From Desulfobulbaceae bacterium (GTDB lineage: Bacteria; Desulfobacterota; Desulfobulbia; Desulfobulbales; SURF-16): a DNA stretch of 63,232 nucleotides. Positions 33,980 through 43,323 of the stretch are shown piece by piece (the stretch's first letter is position 1; every line of letters begins with the position of its first letter). A model generated the notes under the pieces. That model saw only the letters and a program-made list of their open reading frames with translations. It searched no databases and was not told where the DNA came from. A program made the translations under genes and the position numbers. Where the stretch lies: NCBI GenBank assembly GCA_020444175.1, contig JAHLLM010000033.1:1-63232 (forward strand), written 5' to 3'.

Positions 33980-36268
33980 ATGTCTAAATCTTTAATAATT
34001 GTTGAATCTCCAGCCAAGGCCCGGACCCTGCAAAGATATCTTGGTAAATCTTTTTCCGTAAAGGCTTCGGTGGGGCATATTCGAGATCTTCCCGTTAAGA
34101 CACTTGGTGTTGACGTAGAACATGATTTCAAGCCAAATTACGTTACCATTCGGGGTAAGGGGAAAATCATTACCGAGCTGCGAAGCGAGGCAAAAAAGGC
34201 GGATGCAATTTACCTGGCCCCTGACCCTGATCGCGAAGGCGAGGCTATTGCCTGGCACATTGCTGAGGCTGTGCGGGGTTCAAAAAAGCCGATACACAGG
34301 GTACTTTTTCATGAGTTGACCAAAAAAGCAATTCTCGCAGCCATAGAAAACGCCACTGAAATTGACTATCATAAATTTGAGGCTCAACAGGCAAGGCGTA
34401 TCCTGGATCGTCTTGTCGGGTATCAGATTTCACCTTTGCTCTGGGACAAAGTTCGTCGTGGTCTGAGTGCAGGGCGGGTCCAATCTGTCGCAGTCCGCAT
34501 GGTTTGTGAGCGGGAGCAGGAAATTGCTGATTTTACCTCTGTTGAATACTGGTCCATTGCGGCTCAACTACAACAGGGCAACCCACCTTCTTTTTTGGCT
34601 CAACTTGATAGGATTAGTGGGGTAAAGCTCGATAAAGCCAAAAATCGCATCAAGGATGAGAATGCTGCCAGGAATATTGTCGATGAGTTAGAAGGCAGTG
34701 ATTTTATTATCGAGAAAATTACCAAGAAAAAATCGAAAAGAAATCCGAGTCCACCTTTTATAACCAGTTCCATGCAGATAGATGCAAACAGGAAACTTCG
34801 CTTTTCAGCTAAAAAAACCATGATGCTGGCTCAGCGCCTTTATGAGGGTATTGCTGTGGACGATGACGGTCCCACTGGTCTGATAACTTATATGCGTACA
34901 GATTCTACGAGGATCAATGATGAGGCTTTGGCCCAGGTTCGTGACCATATACAGACTGCTTATGGAAAAGAATTTCTTCCACCCAAAGCAAATATCTACA
35001 AAACAAAGAAATCTGCCCAGGATGCCCACGAAGCCATTCGTCCCACAGATGTGTCCAAAACTCCTGAAAGCCTGGCTTCTTTCCTGGAAAAAGATATGCT
35101 GGCTCTTTATAGTTTGATCTGGAAACGTTTTGTGGCAAGCCAGATGACGCCGGCCATTTATGATCAGACCTCGGTAATGATTAAGGCTGGACGCCATAAT
35201 TTTAAAACCGTGGGTTCAATCATTCGATTTTCCGGCTTTATGGCCCTTTATGTTGAGGCTGCGGAAGAAAGCAGGTCTGCTGAGCAGTCCAGGCAGGGGA
35301 AGGATGTGTTGTTACCGGACCTGAAAGAGGGGAGTAAACTGCAACTCCTACAGCTTGACCCAAAACAGCATTTTACCCAGCCTCCGCCAAGATACACCGA
35401 GGCAACACTGGTTAAAGCACTTGAGGAGAATGGAGTTGGCCGCCCAAGTACCTATGCCTCAATTTTGTCTACCATACAGGAAAAAGAATATGTATCACTT
35501 GAGCAACGAAAATTTTTTCCCACAGATCTTGGGAAGCTCGTGAATGAGCTTTTGGTGCAACATTTTCCGACAATAATGGACACAGAGTTTACTGCCTCTA
35601 TGGAGCAGAATTTGGATAAAGTTGAGGAAGGAAAGGTTGACTGGCTGGATATTCTACATAAGTTCTATGGTCCCTTCCGGCACACTCTTGACCTTGCAAA
35701 AAAGGAGATGAAATCCGTTAAGCGAACGGCCATTCCAACCGACATTAAATGCATTCTCTGCGATGGCACAATGGTCATAAAATGGGGGAAGATGGGAGAA
35801 TTTCTTGCCTGCGAAAATTATCCAGACTGCAAGAATACCCAGGATTTTACCAAGGATAAAGATGGAAAGATAATTCCCATTGAAAAAGAGCAGCCTCAGG
35901 AATCCGGGGAGACTTGCGAAAAATGCGGAAAACCCATGGTTTATAAGTATGGGCGATTCGGCAAGTTTCTTGCATGTTCAGGATATCCAAAGTGTAAACA
36001 TATCCAGGCGGAAAAAACAGGCGTTGCCTGTCCGGAAGAAGGTTGTGATGGGGAGCTGATTAAGAAAATTTCCAAGCGGGGTAAGGTTTTTTATAGCTGC
36101 AGCCGCTACCCGGAATGCACTTTTGCTCTTTGGGATAAACCGATCAATAAGCCTTGCCCTGATTGTCATTCCCCCTATTTGCTTGAGAGGGAAACTAAAA
36201 AACAGGGGCTTCACTTAAAGTGCCCCGACAAACAGTGCGGTTTTACCCAAAACCTTGAAGATGAGTAA
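33980..36268 (+). CDS. topA: DNA topoisomerase I
   Basis: Type IA enzyme that relaxes negative supercoils. 762 residues. The Toprim domain starts VESPAKARTLQRYLG and has PDPDREGEAIAWHI. The catalytic tyrosine is in GLITYMRTDSTR. The C-terminus has three C4 zinc ribbons: CILC...CENYPDC, CEKC...CSGYPKC and a variant CPEEGC...CSRYPEC, followed by a fourth, more divergent CPDC...CPDKQC. No clear Shine-Dalgarno. Downstream of dprA. Confidence 0.96.
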   Translation: MSKSLIIVESPAKARTLQRYLGKSFSVKASVGHIRDLPVKTLGVDVEHDFKPNYVTIRGKGKIITELRSEAKKADAIYLAPDPDREGEAIAWHIAEAVRGSKKPIHRVLFHELTKKAILAAIENATEIDYHKFEAQQARRILDRLVGYQISPLLWDKVRRGLSAGRVQSVAVRMVCEREQEIADFTSVEYWSIAAQLQQGNPPSFLAQLDRISGVKLDKAKNRIKDENAARNIVDELEGSDFIIEKITKKKSKRNPSPPFITSSMQIDANRKLRFSAKKTMMLAQRLYEGIAVDDDGPTGLITYMRTDSTRINDEALAQVRDHIQTAYGKEFLPPKANIYKTKKSAQDAHEAIRPTDVSKTPESLASFLEKDMLALYSLIWKRFVASQMTPAIYDQTSVMIKAGRHNFKTVGSIIRFSGFMALYVEAAEESRSAEQSRQGKDVLLPDLKEGSKLQLLQLDPKQHFTQPPPRYTEATLVKALEENGVGRPSTYASILSTIQEKEYVSLEQRKFFPTDLGKLVNELLVQHFPTIMDTEFTASMEQNLDKVEEGKVDWLDILHKFYGPFRHTLDLAKKEMKSVKRTAIPTDIKCILCDGTMVIKWGKMGEFLACENYPDCKNTQDFTKDKDGKIIPIEKEQPQESGETCEKCGKPMVYKYGRFGKFLACSGYPKCKHIQAEKTGVACPEEGCDGELIKKISKRGKVFYSCSRYPECTFALWDKPINKPCPDCHSPYLLERETKKQGLHLKCPDKQCGFTQNLEDE

Positions 36269-36381
36269 GTTTTTTTTATATCGTTGGCTTTTTTTATGAA
36301 TAATGTTTAAAATATTTAAGTGTTGTTCGGTTTGGGACGATATGAGAATTATGAGATTTTTCATTTTTATAGGAGGCCCCT

Positions 36382-36735
36382 ATGATTTCTTCAATAAATT
36401 CATCTCTCAGTGCCCTGCATTCATTTTCAAAAAAACAGGAGTCGATTGCAGATAATACGGCCAATGTTAATACGAACGATTTCAAAAAAACCAGAGTTAC
36501 CTTCCAGGCGAATGAGCAAAACGCGGTTTCTCCTCAGATTACGAGGGTGGAAACTCCTGGGCCCCTTGTTTATGAGCAGACTTCAAAAGGTTCAGAACTT
36601 GTTGAAAAGTCGAACGTGGAAATCAGCGAGGAAATTCCACAGGCCATGGTTAATAAGCGAGCATATCAGGCCAACGTGAAAATGGTGCAGGTTGCAGATG
36701 AACTCATTGGCAGCTTGTTGGATATTAAGGGCTGA
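36382..36735 (+). CDS. Orphan short flagellar rod (FlgC-like) protein
   Basis: 117 residues. The N-terminus has the rod-protein motif IADNTANVNTNDFKKTRV, and the C-terminus VEISEEIPQAMVNKRAYQANVKM then LIGSLLDI matches FlgC-family ends, which pack together in the axial coiled coil. The middle is very short. Strong Shine-Dalgarno AGGAGG nine bases before the ATG. No other flagellar gene is in the window, so it stands alone between topA and pyrC. It could be a rod component encoded apart from its operon or a paralog with another role. Confidence 0.8.
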   Translation: MISSINSSLSALHSFSKKQESIADNTANVNTNDFKKTRVTFQANEQNAVSPQITRVETPGPLVYEQTSKGSELVEKSNVEISEEIPQAMVNKRAYQANVKMVQVADELIGSLLDIKG

Positions 36736-36786
36736 AGTGTGAGGTGAAAGGAAGGGTGTATTTTTTTCTACGAAAAAACCTGGCAG

Positions 36787-36835
36787 AAAACCGGCAACAA
36801 GTTGTGCAATTTTTGCCGGTTTTGCATTCTTTTTT
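36787..36835. terminator. Bidirectional terminator between the FlgC-like gene and pyrC
   Basis: An 11-bp stem AAAACCGGCAA / TTGCCGGTTTT (36,787-36,797 and 36,813-36,823). On plus it is followed by GCATTCTTTTTT, and on minus by CTGCCAGGTTTTTT. It lies between two converging genes and serves both. Confidence 0.8.
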
Positions 36836-36839
36836 CAAT

Positions 36840-38138
36840 CTATATTTCTAAGTCCGAAAAAGTTATTTTCCCTCCCAAAATTGTCAGGACGGCCTTTCCG
36901 GTAAGTTCCCAGTTCAGGAAAGGTGAATTTTTGCTTTTTGAAACTATCCCTTCTTTTGAATAGACGAATTTTTTTTCAGGATCAATCACGGTTATATCGG
37001 CAATTTTGCCTTCGGATAATGTCCCTCCTTCAACCCTAAGAATACGTGCAGGATTAACCGAGAGAAGTTCGATCATCCTGCTTGGAGTCAGGATGTTTTT
37101 ATTGACTAAGGCTAAAGTGAGAGGGACCGCAGTTTCAAGACCTATGATGCCGTTTGCAGCCTGATCGAACTCCACATCCTTTTCCATGACACTATGGGGA
37201 GCATGATCTGTCGCAATAGCATCAATTGTACCGTCCCGAAGGCCGTCGCGAATAGCCAGCATGTCATCATGGGTTCTCAGGGGAGGATTCATCTTTGCTT
37301 TGGTATCATAAAGACCTATTGCTTCTTCACTGAGCGAAAAATAATGCGGCGCTGTTTCCGCAGAAACCTTGCACCCTTTTGCTTTGGCTCGTCGAACAAG
37401 ATCTACTGATTCTCTGGTGCTCATATGAGCGATATGAACGGGGCGCCCGACGTATTCCGCTAATGCAAGGTCCCTGTATACCATAATTTCCTCAGCAACC
37501 CTTGGAATCCCCCGTAAGCCGAGTCTTGTAGAGAGAATCCCGTCGTTCATGGCGCCATTTTGACTTAAACTCATTTCCTCAGAGTGTGAAATGACAAGCA
37601 GATTGTGGTTACTGCTATACTCTAACGCTCTGCGCATGAGTTGGCTGTTTGCCACTGGACGACCATCGTCGGAGACTGCAACTACCCCTGCCTCCTTCAT
37701 CTCGCCAAATTCGGCTAGCTCGGTTCCGGAACTGCTTTTACTGATTGCTCCTACTGGATAGACCCGGGCAGATCCTTCTTTTTCCGCTTTTGCCAATATG
37801 AAAGACGTAACTGTCTGGCAATCGTTGACCGGGTTTGTGTTGGGCATACAGGCTACAGCTGTAAATCCCCCGGCAGCGGCTGCTTGTGTCCCGCTTGCAA
37901 TGGTTTCTTTGTATTCCTCTCCTGGTTCACGGAGGTGCACATGCATGTCAATGAGGCCGGGAACAATCCATTTTCCGTTGAGGTCAACTATTCTTCCATT
38001 ATCAGGGCAAGAAAGTGTGCCTGATTTGCCTTTTCGGGCAATCTGATTATTGATAATGAGTATGTCGCCCTGTTGGTCGATATTGTTGGCAGGGTCAATG
38101 ATACGACCATTTTTCAGGAGTAAGGGTTTTGTGGTCAT
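36840..38138 (-). CDS. pyrC: Dihydroorotase (class I)
   Basis: Third step of pyrimidine synthesis, cyclising carbamoyl aspartate. 432 residues, amidohydrolase barrel. Metal and catalytic residues are in [16 protein letters not shown] (HxH), [22 protein letters not shown] and IATDHAPHS. Its ATG overlaps the pyrB stop by four bases (ATGA), so translation is coupled. Last gene of lepB-pyrB-pyrC. Confidence 0.95.
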   Translation of the reverse strand: MTTKPLLLKNGRIIDPANNIDQQGDILIINNQIARKGKSGTLSCPDNGRIVDLNGKWIVPGLIDMHVHLREPGEEYKETIASGTQAAAAGGFTAVACMPNTNPVNDCQTVTSFILAKAEKEGSARVYPVGAISKSSSGTELAEFGEMKEAGVVAVSDDGRPVANSQLMRRALEYSSNHNLLVISHSEEMSLSQNGAMNDGILSTRLGLRGIPRVAEEIMVYRDLALAEYVGRPVHIAHMSTRESVDLVRRAKAKGCKVSAETAPHYFSLSEEAIGLYDTKAKMNPPLRTHDDMLAIRDGLRDGTIDAIATDHAPHSVMEKDVEFDQAANGIIGLETAVPLTLALVNKNILTPSRMIELLSVNPARILRVEGGTLSEGKIADITVIDPEKKFVYSKEGIVSKSKNSPFLNWELTGKAVLTILGGKITFSDLEI

Positions 38139-39073
38139 CGATCTTCACCTCCCATAATAAGGTAGAGGAGAGCCATGCGTACGGCAACGCCATTAGTAAC
38201 TTGATCCATTATAACCGAGCGCTTGCCATCAGCTACTTCACAGGTCATTTCAACACCCCGGTTAATGGGACCGGGATGCATGATAATAGCATCAGGTTTT
38301 GCACTTTGGATACGAGTGTCATTAACGCCGAAGCATATGGCATATTCTCGAAGAGAGGGGAAAAGCGGATCGAATTGTCTTTCTTTTTGAATACGGAGAG
38401 CCATGACCACATCAGCATCTTCTATTGCCTCTTCAACTTTATGGCAAACAGTGGCGCCCATTTTTTCTATTCCGGGAGGAATAAGAGTAGCTGGTCCGCT
38501 GACATGGACATGAGCACCCATTTTGGTAAAACCAATTATGTTTGAATGGGCTACTCTGCTGTGAATAATGTCGCCAATGATGGCGATTTTCAGGTCTTTG
38601 AGTTGTCCTTTGTTTTCTCTTACTGTGAGCATATCAAGAAGGGCCTGACTCGGGTGCTCGTGGGTGCCGTCACCAGCATTTATAACGGAAGCACCGATAT
38701 GTTTTGCCAGCAAGTGTGGGGAGCCTGAGCTTGAATGACGTATGACTATAATGTCTGGGTTCATCGAGGTAAGATTTCTGGCGGTGTCAACGAGTGTTTC
38801 ACCTTTTTGTGCACTGCTGGTTGAGGCGGAGATGTTAAAGGTATCCGCACTCATCCGTTTGGCGGCTATCTCGAAAGAAAGCCTGGTACGAGTGCTTGGT
38901 TCAAAAAAAAGGTGGATAACGGTTTTCCCTCGTAATGTCGGGACTTTTTTGATGGACCTTTGAGATATTTCCTTGAATGAATCTGCCGCGTCAAGGATGA
39001 AAGAGATGTCCTCGGGAGAAAGGTCTTCAATGCCAAGGATATGCTTTTTCTGAAAACGGTATTGGGTTTCCAT
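38135..39073 (-). CDS. pyrB: Aspartate carbamoyltransferase catalytic chain
   Basis: Second step of pyrimidine synthesis. 312 residues. Carbamoyl-phosphate loop [18 protein letters not shown] and [11 protein letters not shown] are intact; [12 protein letters not shown] is at the C-terminal side. No pyrI regulatory chain is present. Overlaps pyrC by four bases, and starts 42 bp after lepB. Confidence 0.96.
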   Translation of the reverse strand: METQYRFQKKHILGIEDLSPEDISFILDAADSFKEISQRSIKKVPTLRGKTVIHLFFEPSTRTRLSFEIAAKRMSADTFNISASTSSAQKGETLVDTARNLTSMNPDIIVIRHSSSGSPHLLAKHIGASVINAGDGTHEHPSQALLDMLTVRENKGQLKDLKIAIIGDIIHSRVAHSNIIGFTKMGAHVHVSGPATLIPPGIEKMGATVCHKVEEAIEDADVVMALRIQKERQFDPLFPSLREYAICFGVNDTRIQSAKPDAIIMHPGPINRGVEMTCEVADGKRSVIMDQVTNGVAVRMALLYLIMGGEDR

Positions 39074-39115
39074 TGCCTGGATTTTTTTTGATTGTGTACT
39101 TGAGACTATTTCAAA

Positions 39116-39733
39116 TTAGTGAATCATATCACCAATTCGTTGCCAACGTACAGAAAATTTTTCTTTATTCCAAGACCAATAAAGCATAAAGGCCTTCCCC
39201 TTAACTGCTTTCAAGTCCACAAAACCCCAGAACCTACTGTCATGGCTATTGTCCCTGTTGTCTCCCATAACGAAAAGTGAGTTCTGGGGGACTGTAACAG
39301 GTCCAAAATTGTCTCTGGGGGGCATGGGGCCTGAAAATATGTGGGAGTCAAGATGAACTGCATTTTCAACGTGAAAGGGCTTGCCGTTTACAAATAGCTT
39401 TTTGTTTTTTATTGCAATGCGGTCTCCTGCAACCCCGACAACTCTTTTGATAAAATCCTGTGAGGGGTTTTCTGGGTACTTGAAAACAATGACATCTCCT
39501 CGTTCAGGTGTGCCTAGAGGAATCCAAGTTACCCCGTTATAAGGATTTTTTACACCATAACTAAATTTATTTACAAGAATGTGGTCGCCGATAAGAAGAG
39601 TCGGGATCATCGAGCCGGATGGAATTTTAAAAGCTTGTACAACAAAAGTGCGAATAAAAAGAGCTAGAATCAGCGCAATAATAATGGCTTCTGCATATTC
39701 GCGTACAACGGATTTATTTTTGTTTTCAGCCAA
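39116..39733 (-). CDS. lepB: Signal peptidase I
   Basis: Cleaves signal peptides at the periplasmic face of the inner membrane. 205 residues with one N-terminal membrane segment (about 13-33), nucleophile Ser41 in KIPSGSMIPTL and general base Lys96 in FIKRVVGVAGD. GDNRDNSHDSRFWG is the conserved box E. The start is TTG at 39,733, supported by GGGAG eight bases upstream. It heads the lepB-pyrB-pyrC cluster, a pairing with no obvious functional link. Confidence 0.95.
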   Translation of the reverse strand: MAENKNKSVVREYAEAIIIALILALFIRTFVVQAFKIPSGSMIPTLLIGDHILVNKFSYGVKNPYNGVTWIPLGTPERGDVIVFKYPENPSQDFIKRVVGVAGDRIAIKNKKLFVNGKPFHVENAVHLDSHIFSGPMPPRDNFGPVTVPQNSLFVMGDNRDNSHDSRFWGFVDLKAVKGKAFMLYWSWNKEKFSVRWQRIGDMIH

Positions 39734-39958
39734 AAGAAGGCTCCCTGAGTGAAATATTTGCGAAGGTGGAATATTTTTTGCAATTGTTTACATCTACATC
39801 TTGTATAGAATGTGAAAAGAAGCAGGTGTGATAAATCCCAAAACGAGGAATAGAAACTTAAAAAAAATACTTCATTACGCTTTAAAGTTCAAGCTGCTTT
39901 GTCGATTTAACATCAAACAGCATTGAAAATTTTAAATGTGCAAGAGGGAATGTTTTGA

Positions 39959-39984
39959 GCATTTCCGGGAAATCGGGGAAATGC
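39959..39984. other. Hairpin in the lepB-pilM spacer
   Basis: 8-bp perfect stem GCATTTCC / GGAAATGC with a 10-base purine-rich loop. GAATG and CATTC outside it can extend the pairing with a bulge. Role unknown. Confidence 0.4.
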
Positions 39985-40070
39985 ATTCCTTGATGTCAAT
40001 GGTAGAATAAAAAAAGAGTAACGTACTAAAATTAAATAACAAATAGAGCAAATGAAAGAACAACCGTTTG

Positions 40071-40088
40071 TCCACCACATATGGTGGA
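40071..40088. promoter_or_regulatory. Perfect palindrome upstream of the pil operon
   Basis: TCCACCA-CATA-TGGTGGA, 7-bp arms, about 125 bp before the candidate pil promoter. Looks like a dimeric regulator site; the regulator is unknown. Confidence 0.4.
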
Positions 40089-40212
40089 TGCGTAATTGTG
40101 TCCCCACAAAATGTTGCACTAGCACAATATGAAATTTGGTTCAGAAAAAAAATGGTTAATACGAAATAAACGTAACCATCTAAATTGCCGTGTGTTTTTA
40201 AGGAGTTTGCTG

Positions 40213-40242
40213 TTGACATTGTTTTAATGATGAGTGTTTAAT
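40213..40242 (+). promoter_or_regulatory. Candidate sigma-70 promoter for pilMNOPQ
   Basis: TTGACA (40,213-40,218) and TTTAAT (40,237-40,242) are 18 bp apart, about 75 bp before the pilM start. A better -10, TAATAT, lies two bases further on at 20-bp spacing. Confidence 0.4.
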
Positions 40243-40317
40243 ATTTTATGAGATACGCAAACAGCCCGTATTTAAAGACATCTTAACTTGGCGTTGACGA
40301 CATAATCGAGAAATAAT

Positions 40318-41415
40318 ATGGCTCTTCAAAGTTTAACCAAATTTAATCTTAAAAATTTCAGCCTGCCTTTTCTGAATAAACAGTCTTTAACCGTAGGACT
40401 TGATATCGGCTCCCACGCAATTAAAATCTGTGAACTCTTAGAAGGAAGAAATGGAGTTAAGCTGCTTAGCCTTGGTAGTGCCAGGTTGCCTGCCGATGCT
40501 GTTGAAGACGGAGAACTAAGAGATCCTGATAGTGTCGCGGAAATTATTAAAAGTCTTTTGAAAAATTTAAAAATCAAAGGGAAAAAAGTTGGTATTTCGA
40601 TTTCCGGGTATTCGGTCATTCTGAAAAAAATCAATCTGTCTGTCATGAGCGAGAAGGACTTGGCAGAGCATATTCAGTCCGAGGCCGAACAATATATCCC
40701 TTTTGATCTGGATGATGTATATCTTGATTTCCAGGATTTACAAACAAATACGGAAACAGAAGATCGAACCGATATAATGCTTGTTGCAGCAAAAAAAGAT
40801 GTGGTGAATGCGTACTTGCAAATGTTGCAATCTGTTGGCTTGAAAACCGTGCTTGTGGATGTTGACGCATTTGCTTTGGAAAATTCATTTGAGATGAATT
40901 TTGGCCAAGAAGGGAATGTCGTGTTGGTTGATATCGGGTCTTCGAAAATGAATATCAACATAATCTCTCAAGGGGCATCACTTTTTGCACGGGATGTCGT
41001 GATGGGGAGCAGGCACCTGACGGAACAGATTCAGGAGAAATTTGACCTTGAGTTTGAGGAGGCTGAGTCAATAAAAATTGGCGCCGTTTCTGCCGAGGAT
41101 AAACAAGAGGAGCTGGCGCATCTTTTTGTCAACACGACGACGAAGTGGATTATGGAAATACAAAAGGCTCTTGACTTTTATAACTCAAATTTTCCAGATG
41201 ATCCCCTCTCCAAAATTGTTTTAAGTGGAGGAGGGTCCAAAATAAAAGGGCTTGATCTTTTTTTCAGTAAGGAAACTGGCTTGCCCGTTGAGGTTTTTAA
41301 CCCTTTTCATCTTACGGAAGTGGATACAGAAAAAATTGATCCTGATTATTTAAAAAGTATTGCTCCGGAAATGGCAATCCCAATGGGACTGGCTACACGA
41401 GCATGTCCTTTATAG
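40318..41415 (+). CDS. pilM: Type IV pilus assembly protein PilM
   Basis: Actin-like cytoplasmic ATPase of 365 residues that links the pilus motor to PilN. Nucleotide-binding blocks are LTVGLDIGSHAIKI, VVLVDIGSSKMNINI and IVLSGGGSKIKGLD. QSEAEQYIPFDLDDVYLDFQ is a family hallmark. First gene of the pil operon, 77 bp before pilN. Confidence 0.95.
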   Translation: MALQSLTKFNLKNFSLPFLNKQSLTVGLDIGSHAIKICELLEGRNGVKLLSLGSARLPADAVEDGELRDPDSVAEIIKSLLKNLKIKGKKVGISISGYSVILKKINLSVMSEKDLAEHIQSEAEQYIPFDLDDVYLDFQDLQTNTETEDRTDIMLVAAKKDVVNAYLQMLQSVGLKTVLVDVDAFALENSFEMNFGQEGNVVLVDIGSSKMNINIISQGASLFARDVVMGSRHLTEQIQEKFDLEFEEAESIKIGAVSAEDKQEELAHLFVNTTTKWIMEIQKALDFYNSNFPDDPLSKIVLSGGGSKIKGLDLFFSKETGLPVEVFNPFHLTEVDTEKIDPDYLKSIAPEMAIPMGLATRACPL

Positions 41416-41492
41416 ATATAATAGCGATAAACCAGAGTACACAAAAAGTAATTTTCTAATATAACCAACTAAAAAAAGCTGAACGCAGAGTA

Positions 41493-42077
41493 ATGATACG
41501 AATAAATTTATTGCCTATCCGGCAGATGAAAAAGCGGTTGCGTACCAGGAAAGAGGTTTTCCTTCTGATCACCTCTCTGGTTGTTGTGCTTACATTGTTG
41601 GGTATGGCTGCACTCAGCATGAATCAAAAAGTGGCCTCATTACAGACGGATATTAAAAACCTTAATGATAAAAAAGCAAAATATAATGCAATACTCGCCC
41701 AGATGAAAAAACTGGAGAATAAAAGGAAAAAATTGGCAGCCAAAATTGATGTCATTAAGCAGCTTAAGTCAAAATCACAGGTAACAGTGCGGTTACTTGA
41801 TGAAATTGCGAATTCAACACCAGGAGACAGTATTTGGTTGCAGTCCCTGAAGCAGTCGGGAAAGAATGTCTCTTTAACCGGAATCGCCTTGGATAATACA
41901 CGACTTGCGAATTATATGAATACGTTAACGGCATCACCCTATTTTTCCACTGCTAAACTTGGAAAATCAGCTATGGTGGATATTTCCGGTCAGAAATTGA
42001 AATCATTTTCGCTTAATTTGAGTGTGCAGGAGGTAAAAAGAGAATTGTTGGATTCAAAACAGGGCATTAAGAAATGA
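41493..42077 (+). CDS. pilN: Type IV pilus assembly protein PilN
   Basis: Bitopic inner-membrane protein of 194 residues. It opens with MIRINLLPIRQMKKR, the conserved PilM-binding N-terminus, then a single membrane segment at about 23-43, a periplasmic coiled coil (about 45-95) and a ferredoxin-like fold. Overlaps pilO by four bases. Confidence 0.93.
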   Translation: MIRINLLPIRQMKKRLRTRKEVFLLITSLVVVLTLLGMAALSMNQKVASLQTDIKNLNDKKAKYNAILAQMKKLENKRKKLAAKIDVIKQLKSKSQVTVRLLDEIANSTPGDSIWLQSLKQSGKNVSLTGIALDNTRLANYMNTLTASPYFSTAKLGKSAMVDISGQKLKSFSLNLSVQEVKRELLDSKQGIKK

Positions 42078-42712
42078 GCATCGATAAAGTCAGAATTCAA
42101 GAGGCTGTCAACACCTTTCTCGATGAGAAGGTCGCCCCGCTAAAAACGATTCATAAAGCCGGAATACTAACGGCATTTATTGTGCTGCCTTGTGTTGCTT
42201 TTTACTTTATCAGTTTTTCACCTAATAGCGATAAAATAAAAAGATTGCGTTCCCAAAAAAACAAACTGGAGCAGGAAATTGCCAAGGTCGAAAAAGCCGC
42301 GAGTCAGATAAAAAAATACCGGGCTGAAATGGCTGAATCAGAACTTATGTTCGCCAAAGCCTCAAGTCTGCTCCCTCAGAAACAAGAAATTCCTTCACTT
42401 TTGACAAGTATTTCTGACTTGGGTCAGGGATCTGGTCTTGATTTTCTTTCTTTTACACCAGGAGGAGAAAAAAGGCAGGAGTTTTATGCTGATATTCCTG
42501 TTGCTATCAAGGTGCGCGGACCATACCATAATGTGGGCGTTTTTCTTGATCGTATCAGTAAATTGTCTCGAATTGTAACGGTTTCCAACCTTTCGATGGG
42601 AGGGCCTAAAAAACAGGCCGGAGAGATGATGCTTGATACAAATTTTACCCTCGTAACCTATCGCTTTATTGAAACAACACCGGAAGTGAAGGGAAAGAAA
42701 AGGAAGAGATGA
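42074..42712 (+). CDS. pilO: Type IV pilus assembly protein PilO
   Basis: Bitopic inner-membrane partner of PilN, 212 residues. One membrane segment at about 28-50 (GILTAFIVLPCVAFYFISF), a coiled coil at about 55-90, and a periplasmic ferredoxin-like domain. The start overlaps the pilN stop (ATGA), so the two partners are translationally coupled. Confidence 0.93.
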   Translation: MSIDKVRIQEAVNTFLDEKVAPLKTIHKAGILTAFIVLPCVAFYFISFSPNSDKIKRLRSQKNKLEQEIAKVEKAASQIKKYRAEMAESELMFAKASSLLPQKQEIPSLLTSISDLGQGSGLDFLSFTPGGEKRQEFYADIPVAIKVRGPYHNVGVFLDRISKLSRIVTVSNLSMGGPKKQAGEMMLDTNFTLVTYRFIETTPEVKGKKRKR

Positions 42713-42781
42713 TGGGAAGTCGTAAAGGCGGAATACGTAAGAAAAACAATGGATAGTATTTACAGAGGAATTTTCATATCA

Positions 42782-43321
42782 ATGAAAAATATAGTCGCGG
42801 GCATTATTTTTTTCATCCCTTTGATTCTGTTTCTTTCAGGCTTACAGGCGAAGCAGTCTGATGATAAGTCTGAGGCTGAGCCTTCAAGCACAGTCGTGGT
42901 TTCAGAAGAGGAGTATTCTGAAAAGGTGAAGGAGTTGATGCGTTTTCTGGCAGGAAGCAGTGATTCATTTGTTTACAAGCGAATGGGGCGTTCGGATCCT
43001 TTTTTGCCATTTGTGTCTGAAAAAATTGTGACTTCTGATTTTATTGCTCCTGAAAGAGAACTAGTGGGAATGCAGAAGTTTGAACCAGGGCAGCTTAGCC
43101 TGGTGGCTATAGTATTTGGTGCGGATGGTCCCTTGGCAATGGTGCAGGATTCAGTGGGGAAAGGCTATATTTTGAGAAATGGAACAGACGTTGGTAGATC
43201 CGGAGTCGTTGATGAAATATCTGAGAATCTTGTTGTAATTAAACAACGATATACAACTTCCGCAGGTGAGGAACGCTTTAAAATTGTGGAAATGCTGCTA
43301 AAGAAAGAGGGGGAACAGTAA
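42782..43321 (+). CDS. pilP: Type IV pilus assembly protein PilP
   Basis: Periplasmic link between PilNO and the secretin. Signal-like segment MKNIVAGIIFFIPLILFLSG, a flexible polar region, then the beta domain with MGRSDPFLPF and PGQLSLVAIVFG. Many PilPs are lipoproteins, but this signal ends SGLQA with no lipobox cysteine. The frame opens at 42,749, but ATG 42,782 puts the signal at the terminus and is preferred. Confidence 0.9.
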   Translation: MKNIVAGIIFFIPLILFLSGLQAKQSDDKSEAEPSSTVVVSEEEYSEKVKELMRFLAGSSDSFVYKRMGRSDPFLPFVSEKIVTSDFIAPERELVGMQKFEPGQLSLVAIVFGADGPLAMVQDSVGKGYILRNGTDVGRSGVVDEISENLVVIKQRYTTSAGEERFKIVEMLLKKEGEQ

Positions 43322-43323
43322 CA

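Larger units (their letters stand above)
39734..40317. other. 584-bp divergent spacer between lepB and pilM
   Basis: AT-rich. It contains a hairpin GCATTTCC/GGAAATGC at 39,959-39,984, a perfect palindrome at 40,071-40,088 and a promoter-like pair at 40,213-40,242. Minus-strand frames of 70 and 95 codons here lack ribosome sites and family resemblance. Confidence 0.5.

Noticed and set aside
39913-40219. Two overlapping minus-strand frames of 70 and 95 codons before pilM
   Set aside because: No ribosome sites, odd composition, mutually overlapping; treated as spacer.
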